From Diphasiastrum complanatum (lineage: Eukaryota; Streptophyta; Lycopodiopsida; Lycopodiales; Lycopodiaceae), in NCBI GenBank assembly GCA_029204225.1, contig CM055097.1, positions 38,307,106 through 38,371,105 on the forward strand: DNA of 64,000 bases, in the 5' to 3' direction. Positions within the stretch are counted from its first letter, which is position 1; each line of letters starts with the position of its first letter. A program made the translations under genes and the position numbers. The notes beneath the pieces are model-generated. The model did not search any database and was not told the DNA's origin. It was given only the letters and a program-made list of their open reading frames with translations. Positions 34,858-45,623 of this stretch are shown one piece after another.

Positions 34858-36528
34858 TTACTCCATGTAGTCTTCTTCATCCAACCTTTTGCCATCTTGA
34901 TCATGCATGAACACTCCACCACAATCATAGCATCCTTTGAGTTGATGAATAGATGTAAGATCCATGCCTTGGATCTTCCCAAGAGTCACTCTTCCTTTGC
35001 CCTTTCCTTCACAAGACTCCCTCTTAATGATCACACCACAAAAGTTAGCAATCTCCCTCTTGATAGTTGCATCATAAGAAATGGAAGAATCTCGAACATT
35101 AGAAGCCATAAAAGGAATACATAGTAGCTTCAGCATAAGAATGATTGAAGTACTTTTTTTTTTTTTTGTCAAAATTGGACTTCTAATCAATGATATAGGT
35201 AATGATAATGAACCCTCACTATCATTCACAAAAGCATCATTCAAAGTACATCCTACTTTGAACACTTCACATTCATCTCTCCCTTTTGACTTGAGATCTT
35301 CCTCACCAAGTCTCATGATAGAACCTTTTGATCTACTTTCTTTATGAATACATGTGACACCACTTGTTGCACAAATGACTTTCTTGGACTCATCACATAA
35401 AGATGCAAAAGAGACTTTTTCTTCAAACATGCTCAAAGCACCATCTTTTTTCAAATGAGTAAATGAGTCATTAGCAACAACCATTTCCAAAGAAGATTTT
35501 TCATCACCTCCATTGATGAAGTTAGATCTCTTTTTACCTTTTCCATTTTTGCACTTGCCATGTAGTTCCATTGAAGAGCCACCAAGACTTGGAAATCTAT
35601 GAGTAGAAGAGTTCAAACATGATACTAATTTAGCACCACATGACTCCATTTGACTAGTAGGTAGCACTAGTCCATCTTCAAGATCCAATGGATCCAAAAC
35701 ATCGATTATAGATTCACCAAAAGTTGCCAAGTTAGCACAACAATAACTATCTCCAAGAAGCTCATTAGATCTCAACCTAGATCTAGCATAAGGAAGCTCT
35801 TTAGACTTTGCATAAGATCTGCCAATCTTGTTGATGCTAGGAATTGACTTTTGAAAGTTGAGAGAACCACCAACATCCATTTCATTCCTCTTGTTGGACA
35901 TAACAAATGCATCAAGCTTGTAAAGTCTACCTTGTCTATTGCCCCTAGCAATCATGAAATCTCCCTTAGTAATGAAGCAAACATCTCCAACAAACTTTGT
36001 CTTGTACTCTTTCTTTAACATTTGACCAACACTTAGCAAATTCCTTGAAAGTGAAGGAATGTAAAGAACACCATCAAGCCTTGCATTCCTATTAGTAGAA
36101 AGACAAATAGGAATTGAGCCAATACCTTTGATCATACACTCACCACCATTTGGCATGTGAACCACTTTCTTGGTTCCAACATAAGAGACCAAAGACGTAA
36201 AGAACTCCTTGTGACTAGTCATGTGTTGAGGTGGTACTTGCATCTCTAGTTCCGCTGCTGTCAGGTTTACATGGGCCACTTGTTGATTGACTGGCCTTGA
36301 TGGTGCAAGTAAGGCCATACACTGTTGCTGATTCAGTGTGCCGTACCTCGATGCCGCGTTAGGTGCCCCTTGATGATATGGATAAGAAGTCTGATAAGGA
36401 CTTCTCTTCTCTTGAACAATTTGGGGGTTAAACAGACAAAATGCCATATCGTGCGATGTTGCATTGCACAGATGGCAAAATCTATGTGTCAGTCTCAGAT
36501 TTTGATTTAGGACTGGACACTCGTTCAC
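34858..36528 (-). CDS. Chimeric ORF: gypsy gag tail - copia protease/pre-integrase - unknown 350 aa
   Basis: One open frame of 557 codons including its stop. Residues 1-102 continue a Ty3/gypsy gag and hold a zinc knuckle, CHLCNATSHDMAFC (CX2CX4HX4C). A preceding half-knuckle (CSVCTQNHKVNEC) overlaps the start, so the protein began upstream; the first codon here is GTG, not an authentic start. Residues 103-208 switch to copia sequence: SHKEFFTSLVSYVG, GGECMIKGIGSIPICL, LDGVLYIPSLSRNLLSVGQM and GRLYKL, the end of protease through pre-integrase. The protease DSG motif itself lies in the lost part. Residues 209-556 match nothing I know. They are rich in Ser, Lys, Asp and Glu, with a possible membrane segment at 459-475 (SIILMLKLLCIPFM) after KKKK. 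Integrase and RT are absent. Function unknown. Confidence 0.6.
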   Translation of the reverse strand: MNECPVLNQNLRLTHRFCHLCNATSHDMAFCLFNPQIVQEKRSPYQTSYPYHQGAPNAASRYGTLNQQQCMALLAPSRPVNQQVAHVNLTAAELEMQVPPQHMTSHKEFFTSLVSYVGTKKVVHMPNGGECMIKGIGSIPICLSTNRNARLDGVLYIPSLSRNLLSVGQMLKKEYKTKFVGDVCFITKGDFMIARGNRQGRLYKLDAFVMSNKRNEMDVGGSLNFQKSIPSINKIGRSYAKSKELPYARSRLRSNELLGDSYCCANLATFGESIIDVLDPLDLEDGLVLPTSQMESCGAKLVSCLNSSTHRFPSLGGSSMELHGKCKNGKGKKRSNFINGGDEKSSLEMVVANDSFTHLKKDGALSMFEEKVSFASLCDESKKVICATSGVTCIHKESRSKGSIMRLGEEDLKSKGRDECEVFKVGCTLNDAFVNDSEGSLSLPISLIRSPILTKKKKSTSIILMLKLLCIPFMASNVRDSSISYDATIKREIANFCGVIIKRESCEGKGKGRVTLGKIQGMDLTSIHQLKGCYDCGGVFMHDQDGKRLDEEDYME

Positions 36529-37447
36529 TTTATGGTTTTGTGTGCATACTGAACACCATACATTCTCCCGTCGTGGATACTATAGCTGGTTTGGTTCTGG
36601 TTGATGTGGCGTTGCTGCTACAGCTCCTTGTAAGGCCTTTAGTTTCTGATCAAACTGCGCCGTAAGTTGCTCCATCTGCTATTTGTGTAATTTTGTCATT
36701 TGATCCAACAATAGTTTTGTGGATAGAGCGGATGTGTTTGATGATGATGATGCTATTGAGGGAGTAAGAGTGTGGGATGAATATTCGTCGTCAGATCCCT
36801 CATCCTCTCTCTTCCCTGATGGCATCTTCCATAGCTTATTGCAGAGTAGCGTACTGCTCCCGTCATTTCAGTTCTCTTCTAATGCTTCGTGGTAGTCAGG
36901 CTAGGAACCACATGATCACCGCATGATCGGGAGTTAGGGCTGCACTGCACTTGGATCGTAGATGTTTGACCCGTTCAATATAGTCCCTGACCCTTTCTCG
37001 TTTGCCATCTTGACTTTGCTAAACAGAAGACATGGATCTTCCAGGAACTTCCTTGGTTTAAAGCGCGTAATGAGAGCCACTTTAACCACTTCCCAGTTAG
37101 ACTTTTCTTTTTCTGACAGGTTGAAAAACCAATCCTGAGCCACTGCTAATAAGGACATGGAAAACAACATCAACTTTTTCGCAAGTATCCGTTCGCCGTA
37201 GATTTCACAAGCTTGCTCGTAGATCTGGAGGAAGCAGATGGGATCTGAAGATACATCGTATTTTGGTATTTCCATCTGTGGTGCTCTCCGGACTGCTTGC
37301 AAGGGAGCGACAGGTACGGGTGGGCCCACTGGTTCCATTGGGCACTGGTTTCGGTTCTGCCTCTTGTTGCGCAGCTACTAATCTAGGAAGGTGTGGTGCT
37401 TGATTTGCTATCCTTCTTGCTACTGATCGTCCAGATCTCAGATTCAT
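36529..37447 (-). pseudogene. Ty3/gypsy gag
   Basis: The ATG at 37447 gives MNLRSGRSVARRIANQAP, a start typical of plant gypsy gag proteins. A frameshift near 37340 leads into EIPKYDVSSDPICFLQIYEQ, LMLFSMSLLAVAQDWFFNLS and NWEVVKVALITRFKP: the Retrotrans_gag core with its conserved 'A..WF..L......W..V...F...F'. The frame stops at 36934. Another frame continues with a coiled-coil-like KLLLDQMTKLHK / QMEQLTAQFDQKLKALQGAV segment before the zinc knuckles at 36528. It forms virus-like particles when intact; here it is broken by at least two shifts. Confidence 0.82.
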
Positions 37448-38460
37448 CTGATGGTGGGTTCCAAAGTAGTTGGATCTTGCTTGTACAGGGGGATGCAGTC
37501 TGGATTTTAAGGATCTGATCAATCTGATCGACTGGAAGTGAAATCTAGGCCTTTTACGGTGGTTTTTCCTTGATAACTTTTTACTCCTTGCACTGATTGA
37601 TCTGAAATTTTGATAGTAGCTAGATCTGATGCAGATCTTTCCACTGATTTAGTCTGTTAGGGATTTCTTGTGCGAGGGTTGGATGTGTGAGGGTTCTTTA
37701 GCTATTTTTGCAGATAAAAAACTTGATATCTCTCAAATCTTTGGGAAGTAACTCTCGCAAGGATCACGGTAGCTGAATCCGGGTCAGATCTCACTATGGA
37801 ATTCTCTACAAGAGTTAACTCTCGCACTAAGTGAAAATTTCACTGTATGCGAGGGTTCAGAACCACGATTTTGGCTTGATCTTTACCAAATCTCTATACT
37901 AACTCTTGCAGGCTTCTTCACTGATGGAAATTGACATTCTGAATCGATTGAGAGGGTCTGTGAGAGTTCTTGTTGGAAGAATTTGCTAGATCTTCACTTT
38001 TTAGTGACTTTTTAGCACTTAAACCCAATTTTCTGCTCACTGGAATCAAACTAACTCTCGTAGGCTCTTATGTGTCCTAGTCTCACTGAGATGGAACTTC
38101 AAAATCCTCTGCGAGAGTTCTTACCCATTGGAACTGAAAATTTTAGTGTCTGCGAGGGTTCTCTGGTACTTTTCCGTTTGTTTTTACTTAGAACTCTCGC
38201 ACAGGCACTTAGACATCAAACTAACTCTCGCAAGCTTCTCTGTGTTTTGGTCTCGCTGAGATGGAACTTCAGAGGGCTCTACGAGAGTTTTGGTGAAGAT
38301 TTAGATTTTTTTGAATTTTTTCAAGGATTTTTTGAAATTTTTATGATTTTTCTCTGATTTTTGCAATTTGCTTGGAACTAACTCTCGCAGGCTTCTATGC
38401 AGGTCTAGGACAGTACCCTGGAGCTACTGCCAATCATGCAAGGATTAACTTTTATTGGTT
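37448..38460 (-). repeat. Leader/LTR region of the gypsy element with repeated ACTCTCGCA motif
   Basis: No genes. On either strand a motif near AACTCTCGCAGGCTTC recurs at least a dozen times between about 37667 and 38390 (for example 37751, 37817, 37897, 38044, 38192, 38221, 38375, with inverse GCGAGAGTT or GCGAGGGTT forms at 37670, 37850, 38110, 38152 and 38281). It lies immediately upstream of gag, so it is leader or LTR sequence. Exact LTR ends and a PBS were not found. Confidence 0.5.
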
Positions 38461-40463
38461 TTGGAGATATTAAAATCTGATGAGATTTTAGGCTATTAAA
38501 GGGAAGGGAAGAATAGAAGAGAAAGAAGGAGAAGAGAGAAAGAGAGAGATAGAGTTGAGGGGGAGGTTAGCTCAAAAGCTCAAGATGCATGCTAATGGAA
38601 AAACCATAACTATTAAAACAAGTAGTCATTTCATATTGTTTGATAATTTTAAAATCAATTCTGACGAGTATCTTGCACAAACATTATCTTGTCCCATTTC
38701 TAATGATTAATATCAACTAGAAATATACAAGACAAGTAACCCATTCCAAATTTTAACCAAACTTGAAATTCAATAAAAAAGATAAAATTGATTTTAACTT
38801 TTAATCTGGGAAGAACTTAGCCTCCATAGTATAGTCACCACAAAACACAGTACGAGAAAAACTAAATTTTATTTCACTAAGTACCCGCTTATCATGATAG
38901 CCAAAATTTATATTGTCTCACTCAACATTGGTTATGGCCTTGAAAATCCTTACATGAGGTTACTTATGTTAATCCATTAGTTAAACTTAACTGTTTTCCA
39001 TGCCTTTGCTAGAAAAGTAGCCAACGAATGGGAAATCCATTACCAAACATAGACTCTCTTCACATGCAAAAAACAGTCTAAACCCTGGATAATCCACAAT
39101 TAACCTTCCAATGCAAAGTTTTCTACAACTAAGCAAAAATCATAACCTTTATTCCTAAGGCATCCAACACATTACATCCTTAGAAACCTCAAAAAAAGGT
39201 TTATCAATTAAAAAGAAGAGCACAAAGCCCTACAACCGCCACCCCAAAGAATTCTGATGTATGCTTAGCCGCAACCCCCAAGAGAGAGAGAGAGAGAGAG
39301 AGAGGAAGAGCACGATCCAAACAGAAAGAGAGGGCTGGATCGCGTGCAAGAGAGAGAGAGAGACAAGGACAGATAGCATGGATCGTGCTCTTCCTCGGCA
39401 CATCCACTGCTTACTTCCATCCATCTCCAATACGCTACAACATCCAAGGCATTCCTGGTTGCCAAGAATGACCAAGCTACTCACGTTTTCACTTCCCATA
39501 ACTGTCTATTCTGCTTCAGATGTACACACTCCTTCTCACCATACCAGCTCTTGGAAAATCGTAGGCAGCCATCCATTAAAGATGATTTTCATGGGAGCAG
39601 TGCCCTGCTGTAACATCAACAATCTTTCACGGGCAACCATCCTACAGGATAGGACAAGATTCAAGCTTCATAAAAGAAGACTAATCAACCAATCCATCAG
39701 AACAGTCTGAAAACGACTAGAGAGCAGTGTCTTCTTACACAACTAGTTCTCATGTCGCTACAACTGTCCAACTGGGATAATGCCTGGCTAAAGTCAAAAA
39801 ATTCATTTGACAAGCTTTAACCAGTAAAACAACATTTTTTTGACTTTTGCAGAATCCAGACAGTTGTAGGAATTGTATAAATCAGGGTTTCAGAAAATCA
39901 GGCCACACAATACCTTATTTATCAAGTTTGATTCTTAAACAGGGTTGTAAGATTGCTTCATACCAGAGAATTGACAGCTTTGCAATTTCATTCCATGTCT
40001 TTGGTTTGCATGCTTCACATAAGGATCAAAATTAGAAAAATAACTTCAATCCCTACATGGAATGATTTGATTCAAGAAACAGCATACTAATCGCTTATAC
40101 AACTGGAAAAACATTATGAATCTTTGCAACTATCAAAAACTCTCTATGTTATGCAAAATCCATACAATAATCAGGTGATTAACAAAATGCAAATCATTCT
40201 ACCTGAATTGAAAATCTTCTCAAAACAAAACCAGAAAATTCAGAATGAAATCACTTGACTAACTCTCAGCTTCTCCTTCAAAATAAAAAATATACGATGA
40301 TAAACATGTTACCAACAATTTTGAAGAGCTCCAAGAATTAACATTTCCAATTCCAAACCTCCTTTGAGAATTCAGCACTCAAACCGGGATGTAATTCCCA
40401 ATGCTTCGATCTTCCTTTCCCATGTAGAGCTTGCCTCCAAGTTCTCCAATCTTCATAAGCCTT
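38461..40463. other. About 2 kb without recognised genes, with perfect 18-bp inverted repeat
   Basis: Only short unsupported frames. Short GA tracts lie at 39282-39304 and 39350-39363, and GAGGAAGAGCACGATCCA at 39302-39319 recurs inverted at 39379-39396. If the minus-strand PBS at 40464 is real, this stretch would be non-coding interior of a non-autonomous LTR element. Confidence 0.4.
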
Positions 40464-40475
40464 GCTCTAATACCA
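40464..40475 (-). promoter_or_regulatory. Possible primer-binding site
   Basis: Minus strand TGGTATTAGAGC, one mismatch from TGGTATCAGAGC. A TATA-like CTATAAGAAG lies upstream on the same strand near 40683. No confirmed LTR edges or gag, so tentative. Confidence 0.35.
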
Positions 40476-40860
40476 GTATAAGGGAAGCTCCCTCAAGATC
40501 CTGCTTACAAGACAAATACAATAGAAAACACACTGTGGAGCAACCACCCAACCAAGTAGAAGCAACCAATCAGCTTTAGAAGCTTCACCCCCAAGCCAAG
40601 GAATAGGAAGCATGAAGATTGAGTGAAAACCTGGCAATGAATCCATGACAAATATGAGGAGTAGGGCAAGTTTGGCCTCTTCTTATAGAGCCATGAGCCA
40701 TCTATGCACATAGACATGCAAGGCCCTAACTCTCCTATACATAGATTCCTCCATAATAGAGTCTCTATGCATAGATCCTCTATTCATAGAATTGCTATTG
40801 ATAACTCTACACATGCCTTGACTGTCCCAAACCTTGTACTAACTCCATTTAGTGTGTTAT
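40476..40860 (-). repeat. Possible LTR upstream of the 40464 PBS
   Basis: If the PBS is real, the 5' LTR should occupy this stretch. It has a TATA-like signal but no proven second copy. It contains repeats of CTATGCA(C/T)AGA near 40700-40790. Confidence 0.25.
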
Positions 40861-40969
40861 GGGCCCCACAAGGATATTAGTTACTTTTGGGTCACATCCA
40901 GTATGTTGTGGCATAACTTACAGCTTGATTTATTGGAGTACCGTGTGGACACATTGGACAACACTGAGG

Positions 40970-41231
40970 TGGCAGCAGTAGCGAGGGTGGAGGGTGGAGG
41001 TTACAGCAGTAGTGAGGATGAAGATATCATCAACAGTGAGTGTGGAGGTTTCATCAACAAGGGGAGAGGGGGGGGGGGGGGGGGGGGAAGCTGTGTCAAT
41101 AACATTGAGGGGGAGGGGAGTTGAGATGGTGGTAGCCGCGAGGTGGGAAGGGGATGAGGTGGCACCAACAGGGGGAGGGGAGTTGAGATGGTGGTAGCCA
41201 CGAGGTGGGAAGAGGATGAGGTGGCACTAGT

Positions 41232-41266
<35 letters not shown>

Positions 41267-41340
41267 AGTAGCACCAAAGGGAGGGGAAGCTATGACAACA
41301 ATAGTGAGGAGGGGGAGAGTTGAGATGGTGGCAGCCATTG
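40970..41340. repeat. G-rich tandem duplication (62-bp unit) with poly-G tracts
   Basis: TTGAGATGGTGGTAGCC with its flanks repeats at 41121 and 41183 (62-bp period), and a partial third copy begins at 41327. Two homopolymer G runs interrupt it: about 20 G at 41068-41087 and 34 G at 41232-41265. Gly-rich and Pro-rich frames across it are composition artefacts. Confidence 0.85.
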
Positions 41341-41512
41341 AATGGGCGTCAAGTCTTCATCCATAAAAATAGTAGATCCCTTCAAGCAACCTCTTTTACG
41401 TAGAACCTTTTGACGAAGCAAAGCATCCTTGAAACGCAGAAACACTATGATGGATTGGCGCTTACCCACCCAAGCAGCAAATATGACATCCTCTTTGAGA
41501 CCAAAGGTGGAA

Positions 41513-41715
41513 TGAAGGGCTAAGGGCCAAGGATTAAAGAACAAGGATTAAGGACCAAGGGTTAAGGGCCTAGGGCCAAGACGAAGGGCCAAGGGGTAAG
41601 GGCTAAGAGCGAAGGGCTAAAAGTTAAGAGAGGAGACAAGGACCAAGGGTTAAGAGCCAAGGGCCAAGATAGAAGGACCAAGGGCCAAGGGTTAAGGATC
41701 AAGGGCTAAGGGGGG

Positions 41716-41796
<81 letters not shown>

Positions 41797-42741
41797 AAGG
41801 TTAAGAGCGAAGGGCCAAGAGTTAAGTTTCAATGGCCAAGGGCCACAGGTTGAAGACTAAGGGACAAGAGCTAAGGGCTAAGGGCTAAGGGCAAGGGTTA
41901 AGGACCAACAAGGGTTAAGAGCAAAGGGCTAATAGCCAAGGGCCAATGGCCAAGGGTTAAGTACTAAGGGCTAAGCACTAAGGGATAAGAGCTAAGGTCC
42001 AAGGGTCAAGGATAAAGGGCTAAGGGCCAAGGATTTAAGGACCAAGGACCAAGGGCCAAGGGACAAGATGAAAGGTGCTAAGAGTTAAGTTTCAATGGCC
42101 AAGGGCCAAGGGTTGAGGACTAAGGGACAAAAGCTAAGGGCTAAGGGCTAAGGGACAAGAGAGAGAGAGAGAGAGAGTCGATAAGGACCAAGGGTTAAGA
42201 CTGAAGGGCCAAGAGTTAAGTTTTAGTGGCCAAGGGCCAAGGGTTGAGGACTAAGGGACAAGAGCTAGGTGTTAAGAGCGAAGGGCTAACAACCAAGGGA
42301 AAATGGCCAAGGGTTAAGGACTAAGGGCTAAGCATTAAGAGATAAGAGCTAAGGGCCAAGGGTCAAGAATCAAGGGCTAAGGGCCAAGGATTTAAGGACC
42401 AAGGGTTAAGGGCCAAGGGCCAGGATGAAAGAGCTAACATTTAAGTTTCAATGGCCAAGGGCTAATAGAGAGAGAGGTGATAAGGACCAAGGGTTAAGAT
42501 TGAAGGGCTAGAAGTTAAGTTTCAGTGGCCAAGGGTTGAGGACTAAGGGAGAAGAGCTAGGTGCTAAGAGCCAAAGACCAAGGGTGAAGGGCCAGGAGTT
42601 AAGGATCAAGGGTTAAGAGCGAAGGGCTAAGAGTTAAGGTCCAAGGGTTTAGGGACAAAGACTAAGAGTTAAGGACTGAGGGCTAAGAGTTAAGGGCCAA
42701 GGGCTAAGAGTCAAGGTCCACGGACCAAGGATCAAGGGTTT
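41513..42741. repeat. Degenerate heptamer satellite (GGGYYAA), telomere-like
   Basis: Over 1.2 kb the sequence breaks into sevens such as GGGCTAA, GGGCCAA, GGGTTAA, GGACCAA and GGATTAA, interrupted by GA tracts at 41719-41793 and 42158-42177. A larger block opening (G/A)TTAAGTTTCAATGGCCAAG and followed by GGACTAAGGGACAAGAGCTA recurs near 41821, 42084, 42214, 42440 and 42514, giving higher-order structure. GGGTTAA differs from the plant telomere unit GGGTTTA by one base. It is an old interstitial telomere-like or minisatellite array; telomere origin is inference. Confidence 0.8.
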
Positions 42742-42765
42742 ATTTTTTTTTTTAAAGGTTGGGAG

Positions 42766-43116
42766 CTCCACCCGCCACGACAGGTGGAGTCTCAATAAAA
42801 AATAATAATAATAATAAATAAATAAAAAAAATAGAGATTTGGGGGCTCCACTCGCCGCGGCGGGTGGGGCCTCCATAAAAAAAAAAAAACAAAATTGGAG
42901 TTCACCCACTGCGGCGGGTGGGGCCTCCATAAAAAAATCAAAAAAATTGGGGGCTCCACCCGCAGCGGCGGGTGGGGCCTCCATAAAAAATAAAAAAATT
43001 TTGGGGGCTCCACCCGCCGCGGCGGGTGGAGCCCCCATAAAAAAATCAATTTTTTTTAAAAAAAAAATTTGAAAAAAAAATTCTGGAGGCTCCACCCGCC
43101 GCAGGTGCCTCCATAA
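42766..43116. repeat. Array of GC-rich palindromes in A/T-rich spacers (left part)
   Basis: Six units of about 50-85 bases, each a GC-rich inverted repeat of the form GGCTCCACCCGCCGCGG followed by its complement and then ATAAAAAAA. The unit at 43003-43036 is a perfect 34-bp palindrome. Both strands can be read as APPAAAGGA-type peptides, which is a consequence of the symmetry and not evidence of a gene. The array continues at 48044-48215 beyond an inserted element. Confidence 0.92.
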
Positions 43117-43181
43117 AAAAAAAATTTAAATAGGATTTTAATTTAAAAAAAAAAAAGAAATTTTGAGGCCCCACAGTTAGA

Positions 43182-43440
43182 AATCAGTTTTGATCTGATT
43201 CATTAGTATAAGCTCTAAATGTGATGATGTAATTATTGTACAATTTATTTGGTTTACTTATATGGCTGTGATCGGGACGTGACCCGTTAGGAGATATTGA
43301 TCGGACAATGATCCCATAGCTTACTACTTGCATTAGCTGAGTAGCCACACATAGGCCGACCTTAGTTTTGGTAGGTCATAGGCCAGTTTTAGGACACCTG
43401 TCTTTGTCATGCAGGTTGTATTTCCTATATTATGCTACAA
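43182..43440 (+). repeat. Left LTR copy (259 bp, truncated)
   Basis: Aligns to 47586-47930. It shares GATCGGGACGTGACC, GAGTAGCCACACATAGG, CCTTAGTTTTGG and TTTGTCATGCAGGTTGTATTTCC in order. It lacks an 80-base stretch present on the right (about 47769-47848) and diverges after TTTCCTATAT. Confidence 0.75.
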
Positions 43441-44140
43441 ATAAAATGGCTTATTTACGGACTGCCCCCGACACAAAATTACATTTCTTTTAGTAAGAAA
43501 TGAAAATCAATTTGAAGGAGCTATGTTACGTAGATTTTAACTTTGAGTGTTTTGATTGGACCATGTGGAAGAAGCTTTTGAGAAAAAAAATAAAAGGTAT
43601 CTTTTTGAAAGGCCCCTGTTGTGCTCAAATTTTCTCTAATGGGGAGACGGAGCGATCACCATAGCTAGAATGAAAGAGGAGAGAAAGCAAAGAATGGTGG
43701 AGGAGGGCCGCGTAGGTCGCGCGCACCCAACTAGGGAAAGCCCATAGCGTCTTCAAGGCGATAGCGGCCCATAGAAGGTGATCCAGTGCACAGATGGTTG
43801 TTAGATCACTACGACATGTGATCTACGGCTAAGATCGAGCAAATGGGTATCAATGTGGACCACTCGATTTCAAAACCACCATTAGATGAAGGGGCATTTG
43901 AAGAATTTGCCTTAAAAATTTGAAATGGCAAAAGGGACCCGAAGTTTAAATTGGGCATTTCTTCATCAAAAATCTTCAAAATGAAGAATCAGTTTAAAAT
44001 GCAAGCTAATTCTTTGGTAAGGGCTATCTTTGGCTAGAAGGCACCTTTTTTGGCCATCCTTGGGCCAAAATGACCCCTGAAATTGGCTGGTTAGAGCCAG
44101 CGGAAAGAGCGACATCACAGAGCAGGAAAAAAGGCATTTT

Positions 44141-44180
44141 TTTTTTCGGGGGGGGCGGGGGGGGGGGGGGGTGGTGTGGG
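44141..44180. repeat. Poly-T / poly-G patch
   Basis: A T run is followed by G runs broken by single C and T (TTTTTCGGGGGGGGCGGGGG and on). It is similar to the poly-G tracts near 41.1-41.3 kb. Confidence 0.9.
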
Positions 44181-45623
44181 GTTTCATCACCATTCTATCG
44201 AGCGGAGTGTGGGTGACCTAGTGATGGGCTACATTCGCTATTTGGATACCGTAGGGCCAAATTGGGACAATCTTTGGCTGGTGAAACCTGCTACATGGTG
44301 GTACAATGAGGCATAATCACTTCTAAATCTTTATTGCTTACTTTTGATAGGATAACAGGGTGTTTGGAAGCGGTAATGCGGTATGGGAGCGAATGGTAGC
44401 AGAATTGTGTGGATAAAGCTAGTTTTGGCGACGAAAGTGCAGTTTGCGGCATGACTACTCATCATTGGTGACAATTTTGAGAGGGCAAGCAATCACAGGT
44501 GAGAGATAGGCATGGTATGCCGATCACGGGTGAAAAATTCTCGTGATCAAGTTCAACTCTTGGGGTTCTGACCAACCAACGTCAAGTGGCATTTTGGAGG
44601 AACGCTCTCACAGGAATGATCGGCAATGGCATTGTCAAGTCAAGTGATAGTTGCATTGACACACGCATCTGTAGCTTGGAAATTTTTCGTTTGGAAGGAA
44701 ATATGGGCTAGCTTGGAGGTACACACATTTTGGTAGTCACGGTTGAGGAAGTGCAAGGTGGTGCCAATTGGAAGCCATTGGGCAAGATAGTGGACTTGCA
44801 TTGGACGAGCTGTGTGTGGGACATGCAGAGAATGAAGAACGGGTCAATGATCACACTTTGGAGACTCTTGGTGAGTGGTGAGTGTGATGATTTTGCTATT
44901 TTGCAGTTGATAAGTCAATTTTGATCAAGCCATAGTAGCTGTGGAGCAATGTATCAGGTTTGTCATCGAGGAGACACACTTCAACTACCTATTCTGGGTA
45001 AATCAAGTCAATTTGCCATATCAATATTGCATCAGGGATGCAAATTCCAGTGATGACAAGGTGCAGATTGTTTGGTTTGGGCCATGGAAGATCTCACATG
45101 TTCACTTGGAGGGATATTGGCATGCACAGTCATTTGAGGAACTTGGTGGTGGCTTTGGAGTTCACATCTCAGTGCATTCTCAGGGAATGGTTTGGAACCA
45201 TTCACAGGAGCAACTTGGAGCTAGCTTGGGGGAATACAGATGGGCACTACAGGGTAGATGCTCAGATCTTTGTGATCCGGGATTGCATTGGGATACTTGG
45301 TAGGGATAACATTATAGGATGACATGGGATGATCATCAGGGGGGAGCTATTTCATATTGGACTTAAGTCATTGGCATGAACAAGACTTACAGGGGGATTC
45401 ATGATGGAATCAGGACACTGCAAACGCAAATGGGAAAAGCGTGAAGCTTTGAGGGCTAGTTCTAAGTTGGAGAGCTAATGGAGATCACACGATTGGGTGT
45501 GATCAGAGGGCAAACACTGTGGTGAGTGCTTTGCTAGCGATCTATTGGAGGGGACATTGATGGCAAGGATTTTATGGTGTGCTCATTTGGGAGTACAAGT
45601 TGGCATTACAGCAGGGGGCCAGT

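Noticed and set aside
39261-39710. 149-codon plus-strand frame beginning in a GA tract
   Set aside because: Starts in a microsatellite, has no recognisable domain, and competing frames on both strands are equally open.
40994-41338. Gly/Val and Pro-rich frames
   Set aside because: Artefacts of G-rich repeats and poly-G tracts.
42649-43095. 148-codon minus-strand frame rich in APPAAAGGA
   Set aside because: It reads through the palindrome array; the symmetry makes both strands encode the same peptide. No start context or homologue.
42766-43116. GC hairpin plus A/T run resembling intrinsic terminators
   Set aside because: Plants do not use intrinsic terminators for nuclear Pol II genes, and no bacterial gene is nearby.
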